Part shown: positions 26,779 to 34,521 of the stretch, one piece after another | Numbering within the stretch: position 1 is the first letter of the stretch | How the letters are laid out: each line of letters begins with the position of its first letter | Assembly (NCBI GenBank): GCA_025351765.1 | Contig: JANXVH010000103.1 | Coordinates: 1-60,459 of the forward strand | From: Pedobacter sp. | GTDB lineage: Bacteria; Bacteroidota; Bacteroidia; Sphingobacteriales; Sphingobacteriaceae | DNA: 60,459 bases | Direction: 5' to 3' | Made by a program: the position numbers and the translations under genes | The notes under the pieces: model-generated | Seen by the model: only the letters and a program-made list of their open reading frames with translations | Told to the model about the DNA's origin: nothing | Databases searched by the model: none

Positions 26779-26864
26779 AAAATCAATTGCTACTAAGAAA
26801 GACCTAAGAAGTTTTGCCCTTTTTCAGGGCAAAAGATTCCAGTCTTGATTAGGCAATTGATTTT
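26779..26864 (-). terminator. Long imperfect hairpin downstream of cysN, likely terminator or small structured RNA
   Basis: An outer perfect 12-bp stem (26779-26790 with 26853-26864) encloses short stems ctaa/ttag and aagac/gtctt, and an inner perfect 9-bp hairpin TTTTGCCCT/AGGGCAAAA (26812-26834). On the minus strand the outer arm runs into a seven-T tract. It starts about 52 bp after the cysN stop. As a terminator it is unusually long and branched. Confidence 0.6.
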
Positions 26865-26916
26865 ATTAAAATTATAACCCAGAAGTTATAACAAAGACGT
26901 AAATATTGGTAACGCT

Positions 26917-28167
26917 TTAATCGGCAACAGCCCTAAACATCAGCGCTGCTATAGTTAAGTTGGTTCTACTGTCAATTAATATGGCTGCGCCATTGGCTTT
27001 ATTTTCAGTATAGAAATCAAATGCCAATTGATCGGCGGTTTTTAAAATAACCCTACCTATATCGTTTAGTTTAAAATCATGCGCATCTTGTTTCTCCAAA
27101 GTATTAATATCCACTTTGTAAACAATCTCGCGGATCTTACACTTTGTTACCTTGCTATTGTGTTGCAATAAATACGTGATGCTTTCATCGAGCGGTTTCG
27201 CATCCATCCAGCAAAGATCCGCTTCTATAAGCTGTGAGCTTTGAGGTAGGTGATCAGAATTAACCAACACATCGCCCCTGCTAATGTCAATATTGTCCTT
27301 TAGATGGAGTGTTACCGACTGACCTGCATAAGCAACCTGAGGTTGCTGATCGAAGATTTCAATACGTGCTATCACAGAACTACTGCCAGAAGGCAATACT
27401 GTTACCTTATCGTTCACGTTAAATGCGCCACTAAGCACGCGGCCTGCGTAACCACGGTAATCATGAAGTTCATCAGTTTGTGGCCTTACCACCCATTGCA
27501 CCGGCATACGGGCAAGGTTATAAGATGGCCCAACTTCTACATCTACTGTTTCCAGGAAATGCAGCAAACTGTTTCCCTGGTACCAGGTCATATTTTCAGA
27601 TTCATTTACTACGTTATCGCCCTTAAGTGCGCTAACCGGAATAAAAGTAACCTCACGTAATCCTAAATCTGCAGCAAGTTTTTTGTATTGATCAACAATA
27701 GTATTGTACACAGTTTCACTGTAGCCTACCATGTCCATTTTGTTTAAACACACCACAACATGTTCAATACCAAGCAATGAAACCAGGTAAGAGTGCCTAA
27801 TGGTTTGCTCTACCACACCATTACGGGAATCAATTAAAATGATGGCCAGCTTTGCAGTAGATGCTCCTGTAACCATGTTTCTGGTATACTGAATATGGCC
27901 AGGGGTATCTGCAATGATAAACTTACGTTTCTCTGTTTGAAAGTACTTGTAAGCCACGTCTATAGTAATACCCTGCTCCCGCTCAGCCCTAAGACCATCC
28001 GTTAAAATAGCGAGATCAATAGACCCGTCGTCATTTTTCCTGTTGGATTGTTGTAAAGCTTCCAGCTGATCTGCCAGGATAGAATCTGTATCGTATAACA
28101 ACCTGCCTATCAATGTGCTTTTGCCATCATCAACACTACCAGCTGTAAAAAATTTTAATATGTTCAT
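26917..28167 (-). CDS. cysN: Sulfate adenylyltransferase subunit 1 (GTPase)
   Basis: The 416-residue elongation-factor-like GTPase couples GTP hydrolysis to APS formation by CysD. The G1 motif GSVDDGKST, G3 DTPGHIQYTRNM and G4 NKMD are intact, followed by two beta-barrel domains. No APS kinase (CysC) domain is fused, which agrees with the APS-type reductase next door. It is the last gene of the sulfate operon, and its start overlaps the cysD stop by one base. A long hairpin follows. Confidence 0.96.
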   Translation of the reverse strand: MNILKFFTAGSVDDGKSTLIGRLLYDTDSILADQLEALQQSNRKNDDGSIDLAILTDGLRAEREQGITIDVAYKYFQTEKRKFIIADTPGHIQYTRNMVTGASTAKLAIILIDSRNGVVEQTIRHSYLVSLLGIEHVVVCLNKMDMVGYSETVYNTIVDQYKKLAADLGLREVTFIPVSALKGDNVVNESENMTWYQGNSLLHFLETVDVEVGPSYNLARMPVQWVVRPQTDELHDYRGYAGRVLSGAFNVNDKVTVLPSGSSSVIARIEIFDQQPQVAYAGQSVTLHLKDNIDISRGDVLVNSDHLPQSSQLIEADLCWMDAKPLDESITYLLQHNSKVTKCKIREIVYKVDINTLEKQDAHDFKLNDIGRVILKTADQLAFDFYTENKANGAAILIDSRTNLTIAALMFRAVAD

Positions 28168-29072
28168 TAGAAATATCCTCCCTTTTTGCGGTCTTCCATT
28201 GCAGCTTCCGATACTTTATCGTCCATGCGGGCACCACGTTCACTAATTTTTGACGCACTGATCTCTGAAATGATGTCATCCAGAAGATAGGCATCCGACT
28301 CTACCGCAGCAGTGCAGCTCATATCGCCTACCGTACGGAACCTTACTTTTTTGTGTTCAATAACATCTTCAGCATCCATGTTTAAGAATGGAGAAGCTGC
28401 CATAAGCTGTCCGTTTCTGGTAATGACGTCCCTGTTGTGTGCAAAATAAATAGAAGGCAACGCTATTTGCTCTCTCTTTATATAATTCCAAACATCAAGC
28501 TCGGTCCAGTTACTGATTGGAAACACCCTAACGTTTTCTCCTTTATGGATTTTACCGTTGTAAATGTTCCAAAGCTCCGGCCGCTGGCGCTTAGGATCCC
28601 ACTGACCGAATTCATCTCTTACAGAAAAGATACGCTCCTTGGCTCTTGCTTTTTCTTCATCTCTGCGGGCACCACCAATACAGGCATCAAAACCGTGCAG
28701 TGCAATGGTATCTAACAAAGTAACTGTCTGCAAGGAATTTCTACTTGCATTTTTGCCCTTTTGCTCTACTACTTTACCTTGGTCTATGGATTCTTGTACG
28801 CTACCAACAATTAGTTTCTCGCCAATGCGTTCTATCATCTCATCCCGATAGGTGATGGTTTCTTCGAAATTATGCCCGGTATCAATATGTACCAGGGGGA
28901 AAGGAAACTTGCCGGGTCTAAAGGCTTTCTCAGCCAATCTAACCAGGGTTATAGAATCCTTACCGCCCGAAAACAACAATGCAGGCTTTTCAAATTGCCC
29001 TGCCACCTCACGCAAAATGTGGATGGCCTCGGCCTCTAATTCGTCTAAATAATCTAAATTATACTTACTCAT
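28167..29072 (-). CDS. cysD: Sulfate adenylyltransferase subunit 2
   Basis: From the ATG at 29070-29072 the protein has 301 residues; a longer reading overlapping cysH is unlikely. It is the catalytic subunit of ATP sulfurylase, with the PP-loop LLFSGGKDSITLVRLAEKAF near residue 30 and the RRDEEKARAKERIFS region. It forms APS from sulfate and ATP together with CysN. It lies 14 bp after cysH. Confidence 0.96.
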   Translation of the reverse strand: MSKYNLDYLDELEAEAIHILREVAGQFEKPALLFSGGKDSITLVRLAEKAFRPGKFPFPLVHIDTGHNFEETITYRDEMIERIGEKLIVGSVQESIDQGKVVEQKGKNASRNSLQTVTLLDTIALHGFDACIGGARRDEEKARAKERIFSVRDEFGQWDPKRQRPELWNIYNGKIHKGENVRVFPISNWTELDVWNYIKREQIALPSIYFAHNRDVITRNGQLMAASPFLNMDAEDVIEHKKVRFRTVGDMSCTAAVESDAYLLDDIISEISASKISERGARMDDKVSEAAMEDRKKGGYF

Positions 29073-29086
29073 TTGTCTTTTTGCAA

Positions 29087-29791
29087 TTACGTTGTGGCAT
29101 GTAAGCCGCATTCCTTTTTAGACTGATCTTCCCACCACCATCTGCCTGCTCTAAAGTCTTCTCCTTCTCTAACTGCCCTTGTACATGGCGCACAGCCTAT
29201 ACTCGGGAAACCTTTATCATGTAATGTGTTGTAAACTATGTTATTTGCTTTGATGTAAGCCTTTACCTCATCCAGCGACCAGTAAAATATGGGGTGATAC
29301 TTTAAGATCTGGTTGGCTTCATCCCATTCCAGGTTACTCATATCATGCCTGTTAACGGATTGTTCAGATCGGATTCCGGTTACCCATAAGTTATTACCGG
29401 TTATGGCGCGTTTTAGGGGCTCCAATTTACGGATGTAGCAGCATTGTTTACGGTTATCAACCGATTCGTAAAAACTATTAGGCCCTTTGGCTGTAACTAA
29501 ATCTTCCAATAAATCTGCTTTTGGATGATAGGCCACTATTGGTTTTTTATAAATCTCCAGGGTTCGGCTCCAGACATAATAAGTTTCTGGAAACAGGCGA
29601 CCGGTTTCTAAAGTAAATACCTTAATTGGAATGTCATTTGCAAAGATCATGTGGGTAATAACCTGGTCTTCCCAGCCAAAGCTAGTGGAGAAAACAATCT
29701 TACCGGCATGCTCAGTGGCGAAATACTTTAGCGCATCTACAGGATCCAAGTCCTTAATGCGCGCTGCTATAGCTGCTATTTGCTCCTTCAT
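29087..29791 (-). CDS. cysH: Adenylyl-sulfate reductase, assimilatory type
   Basis: The 234-residue PP-loop reductase turns activated sulfate into sulfite using thioredoxin. The adenylate-binding VFSTSFGWEDQVI is at the N-terminus and the catalytic C-terminal Cys motif is KECGLH. The pairs KQCC and GCAPC are the CC...CxxC ligands of a [4Fe-4S] cluster, the mark of enzymes that use APS rather than PAPS. That fits the absence of an APS kinase gene or domain in the operon. It follows the Met8-TSUP fusion by two bases. Confidence 0.95.
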   Translation of the reverse strand: MKEQIAAIAARIKDLDPVDALKYFATEHAGKIVFSTSFGWEDQVITHMIFANDIPIKVFTLETGRLFPETYYVWSRTLEIYKKPIVAYHPKADLLEDLVTAKGPNSFYESVDNRKQCCYIRKLEPLKRAITGNNLWVTGIRSEQSVNRHDMSNLEWDEANQILKYHPIFYWSLDEVKAYIKANNIVYNTLHDKGFPSIGCAPCTRAVREGEDFRAGRWWWEDQSKKECGLHATT

Positions 29792-29793
29792 AT

Positions 29794-31266
29794 TTATACC
29801 AATTTGAGGATAAATTTAATAATACTGTTTAGACTTACCAAAATAACAATTACCCCTACAGATAGCATGATGGCTTTTGCAGAAATCTTATTGGAAACCC
29901 TTGCCGCTATAGGCGATGCTAAGGCGCTTCCTATAACCAACCCTCCCACTGCTTCCCAGTGCTTGCCGTTTAACATTGTTATGAATGTTAATGAACTCAT
30001 TAAAGCGATAAAAAACCTGGTAATCTTTACGGTACCTAAGGAGAAGCGTGGGCTTCTGCCACCGGCAATAAGGGTGGACAATACAATAGAGCCCCAGCCG
30101 CCACCGCCTACGGCGTCTATAAACCCGCCAAATGCACCCAATAAAGAGATCTTCTTGATCTTACTTTTTTTGGCAGCACCTTTTGCTTTTATTTTTAGGG
30201 ACTTTGATAAGATTACGCAACCTAAAATAAGGGTGTATAAGGATACAAAAGGCTTTGTATAATTGCTGTAATGCTCTAATGAAGAGAGTAAGTAGGCGCC
30301 TGAAACGGCACCCAATATGCCGGGTATTAGTAAGAGCTTAAATAGCTTCCAGTTGATGTTACCAAAACGGTAGTGCATCCAGCCGGCAATGCCGTTACTA
30401 AGAATTTCTGAAAGATGGACACCCATACTGGCCGATGCGGGTGGTATGCCCATAGCGATAGAGAAAGAAGTAGAGGTTACACCGTAGGACATGCCTATTG
30501 CCCCATCAATCATAGAAAAGATGAATCCCCCGAGAAGGAACCAGTAAAACATTGGATTGATGTTAGCTACAAAAGTCTGAAACTCTGGTTCTTTATGCCA
30601 AAAAACTGTTACAACGATGGCAAATGAAAATACGATGGCCAGCCATATTAGCCATTTAAGATTTGGTCTTGAAATTTCTTTATCGTCTTTCTGCTCAACC
30701 AGCGAGGAAGTTACTTCATTTAAGCGCTTCACCTTTGAAGTAAAATCGCCGTTTAGTGTATTTCTCAATGCCTGCATGTACTGCAAGGTGTCGTTCAGTT
30801 CGTCTGGCAAGCTGTCGTTCAATACTTCTTTAAGTCTTTTTGCTATGGTTGGGGATTTACCATTTGTTGATATAGCAATCTTCAGGTCTCCTTTTGTAAC
30901 TATTGAGCCTAAATAGAAATCGCACAAATCTGGTTTATCTGCAAAGTTGGCCAATAGGTTGCGGCTGCTTGCCAGAACCCTAATCTCTTCGTTTAAAACT
31001 GCATTATTGGTAGCGACAACAATTAAATCGGCGTCATCCAGATCTGAAGGTTCAAAAGCTTTTTGGATAACTTTAACACCTTCATAATCATCAGCAAATG
31101 CTTGCAGTTCAGGCAAGATGGTTAATCCGACAACAGTTATATTGGCCTGCGGGCTATTATTAAGCATTGCAGATAACTTTTCTAAACCTATTGGACCCGC
31201 GCCAATGAGAACGGTATGTATGGTATTCAGCTTCAAGAAGACAGGAAATAATTGGTTACCCTCCAT
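29794..31266 (-). CDS. Precorrin-2 dehydrogenase (Met8-like) fused to TSUP/TauE-SafE permease
   Basis: Residues 1-195 of this 490-residue protein are a siroheme-synthase N-terminal domain, with the NAD site LIGAGPIGLEKL and the later NFADKPDLCDF and AISTNGKSPTIAKRL. Residues about 203-490 form about eight membrane helices of the TauE/SafE sulfite-exporter superfamily (GAIGMSYGV and the repeated GGFIDAVGGGGWG). The first half would oxidise precorrin-2 and perhaps insert iron for siroheme; the second may move sulfate or sulfite. The fusion, between cobA and cysH, links cofactor supply to sulfur transport in one polypeptide. Confidence 0.9.
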   Translation of the reverse strand: MEGNQLFPVFLKLNTIHTVLIGAGPIGLEKLSAMLNNSPQANITVVGLTILPELQAFADDYEGVKVIQKAFEPSDLDDADLIVVATNNAVLNEEIRVLASSRNLLANFADKPDLCDFYLGSIVTKGDLKIAISTNGKSPTIAKRLKEVLNDSLPDELNDTLQYMQALRNTLNGDFTSKVKRLNEVTSSLVEQKDDKEISRPNLKWLIWLAIVFSFAIVVTVFWHKEPEFQTFVANINPMFYWFLLGGFIFSMIDGAIGMSYGVTSTSFSIAMGIPPASASMGVHLSEILSNGIAGWMHYRFGNINWKLFKLLLIPGILGAVSGAYLLSSLEHYSNYTKPFVSLYTLILGCVILSKSLKIKAKGAAKKSKIKKISLLGAFGGFIDAVGGGGWGSIVLSTLIAGGRSPRFSLGTVKITRFFIALMSSLTFITMLNGKHWEAVGGLVIGSALASPIAARVSNKISAKAIMLSVGVIVILVSLNSIIKFILKLV

Positions 31267-31271
31267 AAAAA

Positions 31272-32060
31272 CTACAAGTCTTCTTTTAATGCCGCATAAA
31301 ATTCACGAATTGGCTGGTAAGACGGATGAAGTGAAACTACTTGTCCGAATATCAATATTGCAGGTGCTTGGATGCCCTTTTCTACCACTACCTCTACAAT
31401 AGTATCTACAACGCCAATAGCCAGTTTCTCGTTCTCTGTAGAGCCACTTTGAATAGCGGCTACAGGCAATAAGCCTTTCCCTTCGTTTTGGAACAACTTT
31501 ACAATCTCTGCAAGCTTACCTAGCCCCATTAACACCACTACAGTAGCTTTAGACCTAGCTGCTTCATAAAGATCATTGGAAATTTTACCAGAAGAAGTAG
31601 TGCCGGTTACTACCCAAAAGCTTTCGCTTAAGCCACGGTGTGTTACAGGTATTTGCTGTAAACCGGGTACTGATATAGAACTTGACAAACCTGGAACAAC
31701 GGACACGGGGATGCTATATCCCGCAGCAAAATCCAGTTCTTCGTATCCCCTGCCGAACACAAAAGGGTCACCACCTTTTAAGCGCACTACATGGCCAAAG
31801 TTAAGGGCATAATCTATCATCAGTTTATTGATGGCGTCCTGCCCAAATGAGTGCTCTCCTGATCTTTTGCCTACATAAACTTTAATGGCGTCTGGATTAG
31901 CATAATCCAGCACACCTTCATTGACTAATGCATCGTACAAAACAACATCGGCAGTTTTTAATGCATTTGCACCCTTCATGGTAATCAAATCAGGATCACC
32001 GGGGCCAGCACCTACTAAAGTAATTCTTGGCTCTTTTTTATTTATATGTTGAGTAATCAT
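31272..32060 (-). CDS. cobA: Uroporphyrinogen-III C-methyltransferase
   Basis: The 262-residue SAM-dependent enzyme makes precorrin-2, the precursor of siroheme. The N-terminal LVGAGPGDPDLITMKGANAL and the KRSGEHS and RLKGGDPFVFGRG motifs are diagnostic. Single-domain size shows it is not the trifunctional CysG; the dehydrogenase domain is in the next gene, five bases downstream. Its presence in this operon supplies siroheme for the sulfite reductase. Confidence 0.95.
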   Translation of the reverse strand: MITQHINKKEPRITLVGAGPGDPDLITMKGANALKTADVVLYDALVNEGVLDYANPDAIKVYVGKRSGEHSFGQDAINKLMIDYALNFGHVVRLKGGDPFVFGRGYEELDFAAGYSIPVSVVPGLSSSISVPGLQQIPVTHRGLSESFWVVTGTTSSGKISNDLYEAARSKATVVVLMGLGKLAEIVKLFQNEGKGLLPVAAIQSGSTENEKLAIGVVDTIVEVVVEKGIQAPAILIFGQVVSLHPSYQPIREFYAALKEDL

Positions 32061-32100
32061 TATTTATTCCTCCTCTTTTGTACCAAAACGTGACTGGTCA

Positions 32101-34185
32101 CTATAATGATTTCTTTGTTTTAATTTGAGCTGTAAAGTCTCTTACTTGCTCCAGATAACTTGTCGCAAAGGCCTCAGTTGGCTCATTCTTATTAATTTGA
32201 AGTACCAGTTCATTGAAAGTTCCCGATATACTGATCTCTCCTGTTTCGATGTAATTAATATCAAACTCTCTAATTACTCCAATTTGAGTACTGCTGCTTA
32301 TGCCTTTATCTAATAACATGGCTTTAGCACTACTTACAAAAACAGCATAGGCATGATAGATGGCATCAGACCAAGCTCCGGCTTTGTAAGAAGCTTCTGC
32401 CCATTCCAGTTTTTCAAAACCTTCTAACAATAAAGTAGCTACAAGATCAATCACAACACCAGCACATTCCCCTACACCAATTGCAGTAACAAAGGTTTCT
32501 TCATGACCCCAATCAACATATTCGTCGTCTTTCAGGTTGGTTAAATCAGCCAACGGCTTTAACAACTGGTAAAAATAATCTTTACCCTGTCTGTCGTAAT
32601 AAGCATGAAAACTTTCTTTTTCTTCAGCAAGGCCTGCGTAATCATTCAATAACGTTCTAAGAACATCAAGGGCACGCTTAGAAGGTGCTTTTATAACACG
32701 TTCTGCTACGCGGCCTTCTCCGTTACCAACAGTGCCACCGCCAAGCATTACCTGAACAGCGGGAACCACTTTTCCATTTGCTTTTACAGAACTACCATGG
32801 AAACCGATATGTGCCAATCCATGCTGTCCGCATGAATTCATACATCCGCTGATCTTGATTTTTAAATCCTTATCGTAGATTAACTCCGGATATTCCTCGT
32901 AAATCACGTCTTCTAACGCAACAGAGAGCGACATGCTGTTGGAAATACCTAAGTTACAGGTATCTGTACCCGGACAAGTGGTTACATCTGCAATGCTATC
33001 AAAACCTGGTATTGCAAAGCCTAGTGGTTTAAGCGCAGCGAATAAAGAAGGCAAAGCATCTTCTCTAACAAACTTTAACAGCAAGCCCTGGTTTTGAGTG
33101 ATCCTGATCTCATCAGCCACGAAAGGGCGGATGGCAGCAACTAAGGCTCTTGCAAGTTCTGTTTTAATATCTCCTTTAGATACCTTGATGTATACCCCAA
33201 AAAAGCCTTCTTGCTTTTGCGCAACTGCATTTGTTGCTCTCCAATGTTTGTATTCCATTGAATTGACCACTTCATCAAGAACTGGGTAATTAGTTGGCTC
33301 AGGTATTTGAGGCTGTGGAACAGTATTCCTGTCTATTTTAAAAGATTTAGATTTATTGGCAATGCGCTCCTCTTCAACTAGTCGCAATACCTCATCTAAT
33401 CCTAACTTTTGAACCAGATATTTTAAACGTGCTTTGTTCCTATTGGTTCTTTCGCCATAACGATCAAACACCCTTAACAAAGATTCTGCATAAGGGATGA
33501 TCTGATCTTCGTGTAGGAAATCAAATATCGGTGCTGCAAGAAAAGGCTGGGCGCCCAATCCGCCGGCCATCATAACTTTAAAGCCACGCTCGCCCTGCTC
33601 ATTAATTTTTGGAATAAAACCAAGATCGTGAATATAGCTATAAGCGGTATCGCGTTCATCAGAAGAGAAAGAGAATTTTATCTTTCTGCCCATTTCCTGA
33701 CAAATTGGATTTCTTAGGAAATAGGTAAAAAATGCATGAGCATAAGGAGAAACATCAAATACTTCATTGGGATTGATACCAGAATCAGGAGATGAGGTAA
33801 CGTTTCTTACGGTATTACCACAAGCTTCTCTTAGCGTAATATCATCACGCTCTAATTCTTCCCAAAGCTGAGGAGTCCGGTCTAAACTTACATAGTGAAT
33901 CTGGATATCTTGTCTGGTAGTTAGGTGTAGGTTACTGCTTGCATACTCATCAGAAACATCTGCAATGCGTAACAGTTGTTTAAAAGTAACTTTACCAAAA
34001 GGAAGTTTTATACGTACCATTTGCACTCCAGGCTGCCGCTGACCATATACGCCACGTGCTAATCTGAGACTTCTGAATTTCTCTTCATGGATTATACCTT
34101 CGCGAAATTGCCTGATCTTCTTTTCAAGATCTATGATATCTTTTTCGACAATAGGATTCTCTAACTCTGTTCTAAAGCTTTGCAT
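32101..34185 (-). CDS. Siroheme sulfite reductase hemoprotein with C-terminal HEPN-like domain
   Basis: The 694-residue protein contains the duplicated nitrite/sulfite reductase core in residues 1-550. The siroheme-[4Fe-4S] ligands are Cys404, Cys410, Cys448 and Cys452 (CPGTDTC and CMNSC). Residues about 575-690 are an extra helical domain whose pattern (EWAEASYKAGAWSDAIYHAY, then SAKAMLLDKG) resembles HEPN domains, but without their RNase motif RX4-6H. It reduces sulfite to sulfide by six electrons, probably from ferredoxin since no CysJ flavoprotein is present. A nitrite reductase role is less likely given the surrounding cys genes. First structural gene of the operon. Confidence 0.9.
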   Translation of the reverse strand: MQSFRTELENPIVEKDIIDLEKKIRQFREGIIHEEKFRSLRLARGVYGQRQPGVQMVRIKLPFGKVTFKQLLRIADVSDEYASSNLHLTTRQDIQIHYVSLDRTPQLWEELERDDITLREACGNTVRNVTSSPDSGINPNEVFDVSPYAHAFFTYFLRNPICQEMGRKIKFSFSSDERDTAYSYIHDLGFIPKINEQGERGFKVMMAGGLGAQPFLAAPIFDFLHEDQIIPYAESLLRVFDRYGERTNRNKARLKYLVQKLGLDEVLRLVEEERIANKSKSFKIDRNTVPQPQIPEPTNYPVLDEVVNSMEYKHWRATNAVAQKQEGFFGVYIKVSKGDIKTELARALVAAIRPFVADEIRITQNQGLLLKFVREDALPSLFAALKPLGFAIPGFDSIADVTTCPGTDTCNLGISNSMSLSVALEDVIYEEYPELIYDKDLKIKISGCMNSCGQHGLAHIGFHGSSVKANGKVVPAVQVMLGGGTVGNGEGRVAERVIKAPSKRALDVLRTLLNDYAGLAEEKESFHAYYDRQGKDYFYQLLKPLADLTNLKDDEYVDWGHEETFVTAIGVGECAGVVIDLVATLLLEGFEKLEWAEASYKAGAWSDAIYHAYAVFVSSAKAMLLDKGISSSTQIGVIREFDINYIETGEISISGTFNELVLQINKNEPTEAFATSYLEQVRDFTAQIKTKKSL

Positions 34186-34207
34186 CTAATTTTGGTCTTG
34201 TTTTAAA

Positions 34208-34237
34208 AGCGGCTTTAATCTGGCGACTTAAGCTGCT
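34208..34237 (-). promoter_or_regulatory. Terminator-like hairpin in the sulfate operon leader
   Basis: On the minus strand AGCAGCTTAA (34237-34228) pairs with TTAAAGCCGCT (34218-34208), with one mismatch and one bulge, followed by a short TTTT. It lies 28 nt after the leader peptide stop and 22 nt before the sulfite reductase ATG, the position of an attenuator. The U-tract is short, so termination would be weak. Confidence 0.4.
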
Positions 34238-34265
34238 AAAGTTTTGTTCTAAACAGTTGATCGTA

Positions 34266-34322
34266 TCAGTTGCAATTACAGGAAGTACAGGTTGCAATTT
34301 TACTATCGACAACTGGTTTCAT
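34266..34322 (-). CDS. Candidate cysteine-rich leader peptide of the sulfate assimilation operon
   Basis: An ATG at 34320-34322 opens an 18-codon frame, MKPVVDSKIATCTSCNCN, ending in TGA at 34266-34268. Three of its last seven codons are cysteine. It precedes the first gene of the cys operon by 80 bp and is followed by a hairpin. A -7 box (TATATTTG, 34327-34334) ends four bases before the ATG, so the peptide would be read from the very 5' end of the mRNA. This arrangement suggests ribosome-mediated attenuation by cysteine supply. It is inferred from sequence only. Confidence 0.5.
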   Translation of the reverse strand: MKPVVDSKIATCTSCNCN

Positions 34323-34326
34323 AAAG

Positions 34327-34334
34327 CAAATATA
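34327..34334 (-). promoter_or_regulatory. -7 box of the sulfate assimilation operon
   Basis: The minus strand reads TATATTTG, a match to TAnnTTTG, 142 bp before the sulfite reductase start. No clear -33 TTG lies 18-20 bp upstream, which may mean the promoter needs an activator. The rest of 34186-34521 holds the leader features and no other gene. Confidence 0.5.
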
Positions 34335-34481
34335 TAAAGTATATAGGTTTGGTAGTATAAAATAGTTAAAATAGTGATTATACAACTGATAATCAATGAT
34401 ATAAAATAAAGATACACCTATAGCCGCTTAAAGGCAAATGAAATATAAATTTCCCATTTCTTTAATGTTACTGAAATTACC

Positions 34482-34489
34482 TATTTTTG
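34482..34489 (+). promoter_or_regulatory. -7 box of rpoN
   Basis: TATTTTTG lies 33 bp before the ATG at 34522. Its position inside the longer in-frame reading from 34438 argues that translation starts at 34522. No -33 TTG is seen at the expected spacing. Confidence 0.45.
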
Positions 34490-34521
34490 AAACGGTTGTC
34501 TTTATTCCTCTTAATCATAAT

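Noticed and set aside
34269..34299. Direct repeat gttgcaatt with 22-bp spacing as a regulator site in the cys leader
   Set aside because: Both copies fall inside the leader peptide frame and can be explained by codons. Only two copies exist. Kept as an alternative in the leader peptide finding.
34438..34521. 28-residue N-terminal extension of RpoN from an upstream ATG
   Set aside because: The extension is hydrophobic, is not part of sigma-54 region I, and contains the -7 box TATTTTTG. The start at 34522 gives the standard N-terminus.
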